A stretch of DNA of 64,000 nt from Oreohelix idahoensis (Eukaryota; Mollusca; Gastropoda; Stylommatophora; Oreohelicidae), in contig JAMPIV010018963.1 in the NCBI GenBank assembly GCA_024509875.1, forward strand, positions 77,001-141,000. Reading direction: 5' to 3'. Positions within the stretch are counted from its first letter, which is position 1, and every line of letters begins with the position of its first letter. Both the position numbers and the translations under genes were made by a program. The notes under the pieces are model-generated. The model was not told the DNA's origin. It saw only the letters and a list, made by a program, of their open reading frames with translations, and ran no database searches. Shown here in pieces: positions 1 through 11,984 of the stretch.

Positions 1-560
1 GATCCACGTGGTAGACTCTCCTTGACGTTTCTGAGAAACGAGCTACCCCCGACAACCTTGATCAGAGACGAGCGTGAGCAGAGTGAAAAGAACCAACCCA
101 TAAGAAGGAGCAGAACCGTCATTGGCAGCTAAGTTCAAATATATGCTGCCACTTGAACTTCTTGTAATATCTCACATTCCCTAAAGACTGATCATAACGT
201 TTCTTGATCTATAACTATTCAAATTATTTCCAACTGTTAAAACCTAAAGTGATTATTAAATTTTGTTATTTGTAATGTTACAAATTTAACTTCGATTTAA
301 TCATTTTAATGTCACTGCATGTTTGTCTCAGTCAAAGTACTACATACACTCTAAACAGAGCTATACTAGAATATTAGAATTCCACTGAATAAATCAGGGG
401 TTGGGGGCTTAAACGAGCTGAAAATGCTTAAATTCTTCACAAAAGCGTCGGCAGAATTATAGACCACTACTGCAAAGCAGGAGAGGCAATACCGTCAGAC
501 CTCTCAAGTTTCTCACAAATATTAGAATCTTCATCTCAAATATCACGTAAGCCCAACTCT
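1..560. other. No gene recognised
   Basis: AT-rich sequence without a convincing open frame or repeat. It may include eroded sequence from the LINE relic that follows, but I cannot align it to anything. Confidence 0.4.
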
Positions 561-839
561 ATGGATCTGGTACATGGGAGCAAGAATTACAGACAGAAAG
601 CTACACATTTTCATAAGCAGGTGCGTAAGATAGAAGTATTGAAACTGTATAACAAGATCACCAATGTGGAACTAATAGAAGCAACCATACAAACATCAAA
701 GGACAGTAGGCGAGAAGAAGTCACTAGCGTTGAAAAGGACACAAGAAGGTTACCAGCTAATAGCATCACAAGGCAGTCCTTGTTCTGGAATGGCTATGGT
801 AAAAAATGGAGCGAGAACCAAAAAGCGTATGGAGCGTAG
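561..839 (+). pseudogene. LINE relic, C-terminal end of reverse transcriptase (family 1)
   Basis: A 92-codon open stretch resembles the last part of a non-LTR retrotransposon polyprotein. It holds a segment like LKLYNKITNVEL and, further on, SITRQSLFWN. The latter corresponds to the segment after the GHxLRKP motif in RTE-like elements of invertebrates. The catalytic RT core is missing, so this is a tail fragment with no function of its own. The same family recurs at about 6.1-6.8, 34.5, 39.1, 40.3 and 41.2 kb. The family assignment rests on recognised wording of the tail and not on an alignment. Confidence 0.5.
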
Positions 840-2506
840 TGAATCGTGATTAACCACACTTCCAACTAAGCACCACAAAAATGGTCTTTCATGGGCAGGT
901 GTCTTTTGCACGACAACTCCACAAAGATCTTAAATATAGCTGATAGTTTGACATGGTGGTAGTCATTTTTCTAGAATCCCCAAGATGAAAGAAATAGAGC
1001 AATAGTAAAAAAAAACACAAAAAAACGGTACGAAAGCTAGAAAGTTCATGGAAAGAAAATGAAATGAAGCATAGAACAGGTTGGGTTATCACGAACTCAT
1101 CAAGACTACATGCTTCACTGGAAGGTGAAATGTAACGAACGAGCGAATACTTCAAATACTCCTGGTTTCCCTGCCATGTTGCCCTAGGTCCTATGTCTTT
1201 GTTGTCTGCTGTCTTCTGTTTGATTTATCAAATAATTGTCTGTCTCTCTCAAATCTGTTTGTATGTCTCTCTCAAATCTGTTTGTCCGTCTCTCTCAAAT
1301 CTGTTCCAACTCTTGGTTTTGGTCACGTGATCAATGTTTTATGACGTCACTGTTTTTAACTTTTGTTACTAGCCAGCTTGTAATGCTCTTTTCTTATACT
1401 TATTTACTTTTTTACTTTTTACTACACTTGCCGTTAACAAATATTAACCACACAAATAGCCTTATCAGTAACATAATGTCCCATTTTTTTCAAATAAAGC
1501 TGCAATTTTGTCATGGCGCGTTCCGGCCGGTAAACTAACTTGCGCGGCGGTTAAAAGAAAGCGCATTTCTTCCCAATATACTTTCGTACACGGGATAACA
1601 TTTTTTAGATATATTCCTGCCTCTGTTGATTTACAGTGACAAGATTTCAGGAATTGTTCCCATTTATATTAAGCAGTTAGGGTAAGTATGAATACGTGCA
1701 TCCACCATATATCTGTATATTTAACCAATGTTGCCTCATTGCTGAAGCTTCTTTGCTTTCGTGCCAATGTTTCTGTAATCCCGTACTTCTGAATCAAAAT
1801 GGAAATAAATGAAATGACCACAGGACAATGTGATGTCATCATCCGCGCATGTAGGAGACAAAACACAACATAATTATTTCCGGTCAGATTTTGGCGGGTG
1901 ACTTACTCGTATATTTGTTTATATTTGTACACTACTATACGTCTCTTTTTTCCGTAAAGAAAGTGTGTCGCAATGACTGATGTGAGCACAGTCTTGTTGT
2001 TGGATTTGTGTCTATATCTGTCTCTTGGTCTGACTCGTATCCTAAACATATCAATTATTATGATCAGCAGATCACCAGGCTCACTTAACCTGTCAACAGC
2101 GTTAAACTGGCACAGGTTCCAGGGTTTAAGTAACAATGAAGCATCTTCACAGAGAATGTTGTTATTGATCCAGCGGCTATTGGGCTTTCACCCTTCGGTC
2201 CCTTCACAGAAAATAGAAGACTTAACAGAGAAATTGACGAAATGTTAAGTGATGGTATTTTCAATATATTTTATTTGTTTAATTTTAATCTCTTTCATAA
2301 ATTCCTTTGTCAGTCCTAGTTTGTGTGTGTGTGTGTTCTTTTTTCCTCCATATAGCGAATGAATTTATTTTCTTCTGCTCCTATGCAATGGCTTGCATTT
2401 GTTTATATACTCTACAGTGATTACTTATTTCCTGAATACGATACTTTATTTCATTGTTCCGATTACATTAATATACTCTCTAATAATAATAATAATAATA
2501 AATTCT
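840..2506. other. No gene recognised; short 23-bp tandem repeat inside
   Basis: No coding frame here is supported. At about 1238-1306 a 23-bp unit built on CTCTCTCAAATCTGTTTGT occurs three times in tandem. A short (AAT)n run lies near 2481-2501. Small open frames on both strands look like chance. Confidence 0.5.
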
Positions 2507-3013
2507 TTAAGCGCCAAACACGGCGCATAAGGCAGAAACCAGTGCTCTCCAGGTTGTTCGTTGTGACGCCACTCCTCTTAGCTCTTGCACATTATTTAGG
2601 CCCAACGTTCTTCCTTCTCTTATTATTGTTCTTCTGAGTGTTTCTTTTGGTCTTCCTTTTTTCCGCTTACCCTCAGGAACCCAAGTGAGCGCCTGTAGTG
2701 GTATTCTGTTGTTTTGCATTCGTAGGACATGACCGATATATGACCATCGTCTTTTCCTTATATAGTCGGAGACATATTTCTGCCTAGAGTCTTCTCTTAT
2801 TTGTCGATTAGTCTTGAATTCTTTCCAACTGATGTTCATGAGTTTTCTAAGACATTTGTTCTCGAATGTATTCAGCTTGTTCTCCAATGATTTTGTTATT
2901 TTCCAACTCTCACAGCCGTATGTTAACACTGAGATAACATTTGAATTAAACAGACGAAGCTTGGTATGTATATTCAATGATCGTAATTTCCAAATGTTAG
3001 ATAATCTAAACAA
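2507..3013 (-). pseudogene. LINE relic, reverse transcriptase C-terminus (family 2)
   Basis: A 168-codon frame on the minus strand carries the familiar end of a non-LTR retrotransposon ORF2. It has an SVLTYGCESW-like segment after the RT core, a FENKCLRKLMNI segment, GHVLRM, and the basic GKRKKGRPKETLRRT tail, with a final W-containing segment before the stop. The RT motifs with the catalytic aspartates are absent, so the copy is 5' truncated, the usual outcome of target-primed reverse transcription. Its frame is still open over 500 bp, which suggests a fairly recent truncated insertion. Clade (RTE, CR1 or similar) is not decided. Confidence 0.7.
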
Positions 3014-3819
3014 TAGGTATTAAACGTATTGTACGCTTCTTACAATGGCTATTAAACTTAATTTACTCTCTAATACCTGATCAATAAACATGCAATAAAC
3101 ATAAGAATGATGCTATTGCTTATCGATATTCATTCGATATCGCTACAAAACTCCTGGTTTCTACATTCAAACTAACATCGATACTTCCCAGCATTTCTCA
3201 TTGCCACTGACAGTCCATTAAACAGGGATGTAACTCGAGGCAATGCTTCTTTCGCTTAAATTACCTCCCTTGGACATTCTCCAATCAACCAAGGGGGCTA
3301 ATAATAATTATCATCTGTCGGGGTTTATCCAACAAATGCTCCAGTTCTGCCACTGGGAGTGATTCGATCGAGGTCTAAAAAAAAAAAAAAAAAAAAATAC
3401 GTCTATCTACTTTTTGTTCTGGTCTATATAGTTTTTCTCATTACTTTATAATCTCTATTTTTTTATCCATTCATTTTGCTAATTCATTTTCTTTTAAAAG
3501 GGAGACGATTTGGCACGAGTACAAGATCAACGAACATTAACGAGGCACAGAGATCGAAAGACAGTTAGAATTCCGTTGCTAGCGTACAAACAGGGTCAGA
3601 CATGGCGGTACTTCTTATCTACCCGTTAAATTATGTCTTCAACACATTCTCTCTGTCTGTCTCTCTCTCTCTCTCTGTCTTTTACTTGCACTGTCTATAT
3701 GTGTATCTCTATCTATTTATCTAAGTCTATTTGTGTATATATCTGTCTGCATTTCTATCCATTCGTGTTTTATCTGCCTATCAGTTATCTACCTATCTTT
3801 TTTTCTATCTTTATATCGT
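3014..3819. other. No gene recognised; poly-A run at 3377-3397
   Basis: Contains a 21-base A run preceded by GTGATTCGATCGAGGTCT, which could be the tail of a short retroposed element, and a CT-rich stretch at 3655-3680 leading into the next array. No coding signal. Confidence 0.45.
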
Positions 3820-4440
3820 CTATGTATCCTTCTCTCTATGATTTCTGTCTTTCTATCTGTGTCTATGTATCCTTCTCTCTATGATTTCTGTCTTTCTATC
3901 TGTGTCTATGTATCCTTCTCTCTATGATTTCTGTCTTTCTATCTGTGTCTATGTATCCTTCTCTCTATGATTTCTGTCTTTCTATCTGTGTCTATGTATC
4001 CTTCTCTCTATAATTTATGTCTTTCTATCTGTGTCTATGTATCCTTCTCTCTATGATTTCTGTCGTTCTATCTGTGTCTATATATCCTTCTCTCTATGAT
4101 TTCTGTCTTTCTATCTGTGTCTGTGTATCCTTCTCTCTATGATTTCTGTCTTTCTGTCTGTGTCTATGTATCCTTCTCTCTAAGATTTCTGTCTTTCTAT
4201 CTGTGTCTGTGTATCCTTCTCTCTATGATTTCTGTCTTTCTGTCTGTGTCTATGTATCCTTCTCTCTAAGATTTCTGTCTTTCTATCTGTGTCTATGTAT
4301 CCTTCTCTCTATGATTTCTGTCTTTCTATCTGTGTTTATGTATCCTTCTCTCTATGATTTCTGTCTTTCTATATGTGTCTATGTATCCTTCTCTCTATGA
4401 TTTCTGTCTTTCTATCTATGTCTATGTATCCTTCTGTTTA
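3820..4440. repeat. 43-bp minisatellite, about 14 copies
   Basis: A 43-bp unit (TCTATGTATCCTTCTCTCTA followed by TGATTTCTGTCTTTCTATCTGTG) is repeated head to tail about 14 times with few substitutions. Variants such as AAGATTTC for ATGATTTC recur in alternating units near 4180-4280, which suggests spread of multi-unit blocks. Open frames across it are an artefact of the repeat. Confidence 0.95.
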
Positions 4441-4527
4441 TGATTTATCTATATAACCTTCGACCCCGTCATGTCCAGTTTCATCACCTTCAAGCACATG
4501 AACTCTACTACATGGTCGGTTCTGTCA

Positions 4528-4620
4528 AATCCCTGAGGCCCCTGTCCTATCCCTGACACCCCTGTCCAATCCCTGACGCCCCTGTCAAATTCTTGACGCA
4601 CCTGTCCTATCCCTGACGTC
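4528..4620. repeat. 20-bp tandem repeat, 4-5 copies
   Basis: Units of the form CCCCTGTCCAATCCCTGACG follow each other with a few substitutions between the 43-bp array and the trinucleotide tract. Confidence 0.85.
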
Positions 4621-4684
4621 TTTATCCAACTTACAGCTCGTCCAGGCTCCCAACTTTTCTTACTCTAGCAGTTCCGTTTGTTTT

Positions 4685-4915
4685 ATCATCATCATTATCA
4701 TCATCATTATCATCATCATTATCATCATCATTATTATTATCATCATCATTATCATCGTCATTATTATCATCACTATCATCATTATTATTATCATCATCAT
4801 CATTATCATCATTATCATCATCATCATTATTATCACCATTATTATTATCATCATCATTATCATCATTATTATCATCATTATCATCATCATTATTATTATC
4901 ATCATTATCATCGTT

Positions 4916-5004
<89 letters not shown>

Positions 5005-5448
5005 TAGCATCATCATTATTATCATCATTATTATCATCATCATTATTATCATCATTATCATCATCATTATTATCATCATCATTATCATCATCATTATTAT
5101 CATCATTATCATCATCATCATTATTATCATTATCATCATTATCATCATCATCATTATCATCATTATCATTATCATCATTATCATCATCATCATTATCATC
5201 ATCATTATCATCATTATCATCATCACCATCATTATTATCATCATTATCATCATCATTATCATCATCATTATCATCATCATTATCATCATCATTATCATCA
5301 TCATTATTATCGTCATCATTATCATCACTATCATCATCATCATCATCATCATTATTATTATCATCATTATCATCATCATTGTCATCACCATCATCATCAT
5401 TATCATCATTATCATCATCATCATCATCCTCATCATTATCATCATCAA

Positions 5449-5481
<33 letters not shown>

Positions 5482-6095
5482 TATCATTATCATCATCATT
5501 ATTATTATCATCGTTATCATCATCATTATTATCATCATTATCATCATCATCATTTTTATTATCATTATCATCATCATCATTATTATCATCATTATCGTCA
5601 TCATTATCATCATCATCATTATCATCATTATTATCATCATTATCATCATCATTATCATCATCATTATCATCATTATCATCATCATCATTATCACCATCAT
5701 TATCATCATCATTATCATCATCATTATCATCATTATCATCATCATTATTATCATCATTATCATCATTATCATCATCATCATTATCATCATCATCATCATT
5801 ATCATCATCATTATCATCATCATTATCATGATCATTATTATCATTATTATTATCATCATTATCATCATCATTATCATCATCATCATTATCATCATCAACA
5901 TTATCATCATCATTATTATCATCATTATTATCATCATCATTATTATCATCATTATCATCATCATTATCATCATCATTATCATCATCATTATCATCATCAT
6001 CATTATCATCATCATTATCATCATCATTATCATCATCATTATTATCATTATCATCATCATTATTATCAACATCAACATCATTATCATTATCCTCA
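4685..6095. repeat. (ATC/ATT)n trinucleotide tract, 1.4 kb
   Basis: Almost pure ATC and ATT triplets for 1.4 kb, with a purer ATC run at about 4915-5004. On the minus strand this reads GAT/AAT and gives long Asp/Asn or Met/Ile frames, which are not genes. The tract abuts the 3' end of the minus-strand LINE relic at 6.1-6.8 kb and may have grown from that element's GAT-rich 3' tail. Confidence 0.97.
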
Positions 6096-6109
6096 CTGTT
6101 CAGCTCCCC

Positions 6110-6839
6110 AAGGAACATAGGCCTTCAACTTACACCAAGTCTTCCTGTCTTGTGCCATCAGGTCAAGGTCTCCCTCTGTCGTCTTACTGTATTTCATGTC
6201 TGTCTCTAGATCTCGTCTCCTTGTGTTCTTTGGTCTCCCACTACCTTTCTTACCCAGGGCGTTCCAGAACAAGGACTGCGTGGTAATGCTATCAACTTGT
6301 TTCCTCAGTCTGTGTCCTATACATCTTCAGTGTCTTCTTCTCATCTCTTGTCCCACTGGCACTTGTCTGATTCTCATCTCTTGCTCCACTGATACTTGTC
6401 TGGTTCTCATCTCTTGTTCCACTGACACTTGTCTGATTCTCATCTCTTGTTCCACTGACACTTGTCTGATTCTCATCTCTTGTTCCACTGACACTTGTCT
6501 GAGTCTCATCTCTTGCTCCACTGGCACTTGTCTGGTTCTCATCATTGGTTTCACATTAGTGACCTTGTCATACCACTTCAGTGCTTCTATTTTACGCAAG
6601 CACCCATTTATGAAAGTCTGTAGCTTTTTGTTTGTTTGTTCTTTCGTAGTTCTCCATGTTTCAGAGCCATACAATATGACTGACTTGACATTTGAATTAA
6701 AAATTCTGATTTGAAACTTTGACTTGCTGTCACTTGGTCTCCATATATTTTCAAATTTAATTAAAGCTTCTCTATACTTCTGATTTCTTATGTTTATATT
6801 TTTGTCTGTCAGTAAATTTGTTTTATTCCCTGAATACAT
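6110..6839 (-). pseudogene. LINE relic (family 1) with internal 33-bp expansion
   Basis: On the minus strand the fragment begins with the post-RT segment (NSNVKSVILYGSETWR, then INGCLRKIEALKWYDKVTN). It runs through the RWIGH-type region and ends in a degraded GRPKNTRRR tail near 6.1 kb. Between the two parts an 11-codon piece (R-Q-V-S-V-E-Q-E-M-R-I) is repeated about six times; it normally occurs once. The RT core is absent. The coding frame is broken near the 3' end. Confidence 0.7.
6340..6545. repeat. 33-bp tandem repeat inside LINE relic, about 6 copies
   Basis: The unit TCTCATCTCTTGTTCCACTG plus ACACTTGTCTGAT is tandemly repeated about six times with single-base variants. Because 33 is a multiple of three, the LINE reading frame stays open through the array. 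Confidence 0.9.
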
Positions 6840-6981
6840 CCCATATACACATTTATTGCTTATCTCATAAACTCCATCTGTTTGATGTGTCTACTATATA
6901 TAATTCTATTCGATGTCACATGGTTGACTATCGGTAGTGATTTGAATACCTGGTGTCTTTCCTTAATGTTCTGCTTATTAC

Positions 6982-8049
<1,068 letters not shown>

Positions 8050-8275
8050 TTTGACATGTTTAACTTGCTGGGGGCAACCTCAGCATATGAAAAAGATAGA
8101 GTTATGCACCACCACAACAAGCTCTGGTGACTGCTTCATGGTGGTTCTCTCACTAAGAACTAAAAGCAGTGGTAGCCCAAGACTCCAGGTGGAGCAGGGA
8201 ATGGATGATTATAACATCATGGTGTATATAATTCTAACACAAAAGGAAGGGAAACCCCAGGCCTGTAAACAATAA
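8050..8275. repeat. Dispersed repeat, copy 1
   Basis: Shares an ordered series of short blocks with 63691-63850: GGCAACCTCAG, a CACCAC segment, GGTGAxTGCTT, GAACTAAAAGCA and GGAGCAGGGA. The blocks keep the same order and similar spacing, so both are eroded copies of one element of unknown class. No protein is recognisable. Confidence 0.6.
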
Positions 8276-8284
8276 TTTTTTTGT

Positions 8285-8705
8285 TGTCTAAGATGTGCAG
8301 ATCACATATTCACATTTAGGAACATTATAGAACAGTACTCAGAATGGCACAGGCAGCTATACATTAACTTTGCTGATTTTGAAAAGGGTTTCGACAGCAT
8401 ACACAGGGACAACCTATGGAAAATACTGAGGTCTTATGGAATTCCCAGCTGCATTGTTTCCATCATAAAAAGCGTCTATTCTAACTTTACATGCAATGTT
8501 GGATTGAGTAATCTAACTTTCGAAGTGAAAATAGGAGTACGACAGGGATGCCCCTTATCAACAACATTATTTTTTACAGCTATAGATTGGGTGATGCGCC
8601 AGACAACAGAGGACTGTCCAGGCGGAATTAGATGGGCAACGTTTTCTACGCTGGAAGACCTGAAATATGCAGATGACACTGCACTACTCGCGCATTCACA
8701 TCGGT
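8285..8705 (+). pseudogene. LINE relic, reverse transcriptase core (family 3)
   Basis: Contains three canonical RT blocks in order: motif A in the form FADFEKGFDS, motif B in GVRQGCPLS, and the catalytic YADD in the form YADDTALL. Both ends are missing and the first part is in a different frame from the second, so it is a dead internal fragment. It is clearly the same family as the minus-strand LINE at 58.2-59.3 kb, with which it shares long stretches around motifs A and B. It ends abruptly at about 8705, where an old LTR fragment begins. Confidence 0.8.
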
Positions 8706-8719
8706 ATGTCATAAGACCA

Positions 8720-9166
8720 CTGGTTACGGCGCCAATAAGAGTAATGTCATAGTGTGGTCACTGTTGATTGTTAAATGCTGGAGTCACTAGGTGGCAGATG
8801 GCAGGCCTAGTGACGTAGTCTATATTTGGTAAACTACTTCGCTTTATCTTCCAAGTTATTTAGTTGATATCATTACTGACCATCTCCGCCAGAGGTGTAA
8901 ATTCTTGGATGATATTCCTATCGTTTTCTATACAACTCAAATCCGTTCCGTTCCTTCTTTGATGTCTCTTTAACTTATTCTTCTCCCCAGTAGACTCCCC
9001 TTAAGCTTCTCAAACTGCTCCTATTTACTCATATACCAATGCTCTTTATCAGCATTCTTATAACTGCTCCTAGCGACAAAATTCATCTCATGCATAAATA
9101 ATTGTATGTTCTCCATTATGATACTTACAAGTGAGAGAGCATATTTGAAGTTCTTCTATAAAAGTC
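8720..9166 (-). mobile_element. Old LTR-type fragment related to the insertion at 50.2-51.9 kb
   Basis: Read on the minus strand, this region matches the end of the 1.69-kb insertion found inside the hAT element. Shared blocks include ACTAGG(T)GxCAGATGGCAGGCCTAGT, TCTCCGCCAGAG, AATTCTTGGATGA and CTGGTTACGGC (read on plus). It is clearly diverged and carries no frame. Element A has inserted at its edge, and the remainder may continue after 27796. Confidence 0.5.
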
Positions 9167-11470
9167 TGTGATAAACGAGCGCAAAGGCCTTATTGCTCTA
9201 TCTTTTCCTACATCTTTCGTATTGTATTTTCTCCGACATTTGCTCTTTCATGCAACCTTTGCGATCCACATTTGTTATTTCATCGTTGTGATTACTCGAG
9301 ACCAGTATCTAGAGAACCACATTTGTTCTTTCATCGGGGGAAATAAAATCCTTTGATTGAGTCCACATGCCCGACATTATCGTTTGAAGCCCACATTGCA
9401 TCGTGATAAATCTGGTAAAAACACATATGGTCATCCGAATCAAACATTGGCCAGGGGAAAACGTCTCATGCTGTAATGGTGTTATCTTTAGTCGGCCGCG
9501 GTCCAGACAAGCGTTGGTTTACCACATTGGACGCCCATCTTGGTCAGGTGAACAATAAACAATCAGAGGTCAAACTACACCCACGTTTGAACTGACAGGG
9601 GACAAGAGCGATCCTGTGAATGAGTGACCAGAGGGGCCATTAAGGATTGGTTGATTTGGGCGGAGCTAGATGTCGGATCCAGAAACCCATATTGGACTAG
9701 CAGAAATATATAATACCGCATAATCTACTAGAGTGGGGCAGTCAAGTTTTTTACCTTGTGAGGAAGAGATTAAACCCAAAAACGCATAGCCTAATACACG
9801 TGTTTATTCAGAGTGGATGATAATTCAGTTCTGTGATTAATTGTGTTCTTAAAGGATTTTGCGAAGGGAAAAGAAGGTTAGTAGATCTTATACTTATTAA
9901 TACATTTTCTTATTTTTGTTTATTTTAACCTCACAGCTAAAATGTGCGAAAGATAAAGTTTCAAATAATTCTTGGCATAACTGATTAATAAAATCAGAAG
10001 ATTTTCCTAGAAGATGATAGGATGATAGGAGGTAATTAATATTTCATATTTCACCGTTATCATCATCACAGTCTCCCATGCGCGCACACTCTCATGCACA
10101 AGATATTTAACATCATTAGAATTGAACTCAGAGAGAGAGAGAGATGAATAATGAGCAGTAGTTTAAATGAAAGTCAACCAGTGATGTTAAATGTGAAAAC
10201 TTACGAAGACTTTTGTGTGTCTTCAGTTCATCAGAAGTCTGAGTCTACACGCAACGTGTCTGACGTCTAACCAGAAATAAGTTATTAAAAACGGACATTT
10301 GGCTAGCAGAATTCGCCATAGGACATCTTTCATTCCTCAATTAAGAAGGAATATTGTCTCACCCACAAGTCAGAAGGTGGACGCAGCATTTTTCGTCACC
10401 ATATACTGCTTGCTCACAAGTTCAATACATCGTTATCACAAGTTCAATACAGAGTCATCATAAATTCAAATCACTCGAAAGATCATTATTATCTGAAGTC
10501 AAGCAAAAGAGCTCAAAAGAGGAATCGCATATTCATACCACGTGCAACGCACTCTTAAGCGCATTTTATGAAGCAGACTCGAAAGTATATGAATCACGAC
10601 TACATACGCAAGATTATGAGTCTACATATCACTAACATTTCGTGAAGATATCCAGTCTGACCAGTACCGTCGGGAGATTAGACAACAGACCTTTTGTTCA
10701 TATGACAACTATTAACTGTTGATCAACACTACAGAGATATACTCAAACAGTGAAGGAATATACATAGATATCTCGTCAGCGTTCTCCGTACGACAACAGT
10801 ATTCATCAGAACGTCCTCAGCTTAGAGATACCCCATTCGACATAACGTATAACAACTTGGGACATTTTATGCATACATGTGAATCCTCATATCTAGGAGA
10901 AGCATTTAGAGACACATGGACTGTGTAGAGTACTCACCATTTTGGTAACACGTATCATATCACATCATCATTTCACTTTACACCAGTTCATTCTTAATTA
11001 ACTATTACTTAATTAACTGTAATTTTATTATCTCATCTGTGTGTTTTGTGTGAATCGTCTTTCACCATCATCACGTTCTAACCATTACTAACCCTATATG
11101 TGTGGATATTTCATTAATAAACCCAACGATCGGTTGATCATTATCAAGAGTTTGGTAATGTATCACTCGTGCTGTCGGTGTTACATATTCACCTATAGGA
11201 ACCTTTCTCTACTCAGATGAGGTTGGGGGCTTTTTCTTTACGGGATCTAAGGGCAGAAGCTAAGGTCGTGGGGAAACAGAACTCTTTCCATAATTAATTA
11301 GAAAACACTGTCTAGTGGAAAGCATTCGCATTCCTGTCTTCTTGTCCCTATCTCGAATAGGTCTTTATTATTTCTTAACGAGCCAATTTCTAGAGACCTT
11401 ATATCTATATCTCATAGACTATTCCTGGCAAAACTACTGTTGTAGTTGCCCCAGTACTCACCACACGACA
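9167..11470 (+). repeat. 5' LTR of element A (2.3 kb)
   Basis: Matches 16485-17678 plus 26683-27790 almost base for base. It starts TG and ends CA. A TATA-like AATATATAATA lies at about 9703-9713 and an AATAAA at 11116-11121, which would suit a promoter and a polyadenylation signal. It contains a GA microsatellite near 10131-10143 that differs by one GA unit from the 3' copy. Small open frames (for example 10719-10928) occur in both LTR copies but look like chance. Confidence 0.95.
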
Positions 11471-11984
11471 ATTGTGGACTCGTCTTGGGATTAGTGAACC
11501 CGGACTTAGAAGGGTGATAAATCACATTTTCATCCCTGCCATACAATTGCGATAATTGCAAAATTTGTTGGCATTTTGAGGGATTACCTTCTAGACTGAC
11601 TCTTACTATAATTTGTCTATTTCATAGGGGGGATAATTTATATCTCTAAAGCACGAGTGATACTTTTTAAATTGAGTATCAAACGGACAGAGTAAGCACT
11701 TTTTGAGAACAGAGGATACTGTAGGGAACTGAAAATTTTTTTTTTCAGTAACTGCTGGAGAAATTTTTATCATAAATATTTAGCAAATTTTTCATAGAAA
11801 CTTCGAGATAATCTGTTATATAATTTTTCAGAATACGCTGAGCGAGTGATTTTTAAGAACTATTTGAACTTGATTACTAATTTAAACCTAGCTGGTTTTA
11901 AAGAGATAATTACTTGTGCGAGTCTAAAGAATTTGTTTGGAGGTCACTGCCAATTTTTCCCTTCGTGAACCCGTACTGCATATC
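11471..11984 (+). other. Leader of element A with presumed primer-binding site
   Basis: Untranslated stretch between the 5' LTR and the gag start. The sequence right after the LTR, ATTGTGGACTCGTCTTGGGA, includes a TGG where a tRNA primer 3' CCA would pair. The tRNA cannot be named from the sequence alone. The frame is open upstream of the chosen ATG, but no earlier ATG exists in it. Confidence 0.6.

Noticed and set aside
4631..6286. Long Asp/Asn, Met/Ile, Ser/Leu and Ile open frames
   Set aside because: They are readings of the ATC/ATT tract in different frames, with no non-repeat domain.
10719..10928. 69-codon frame repeated in both LTRs of A (also 27039-27248)
   Set aside because: Repeated only because the LTR is repeated; no recognisable protein.
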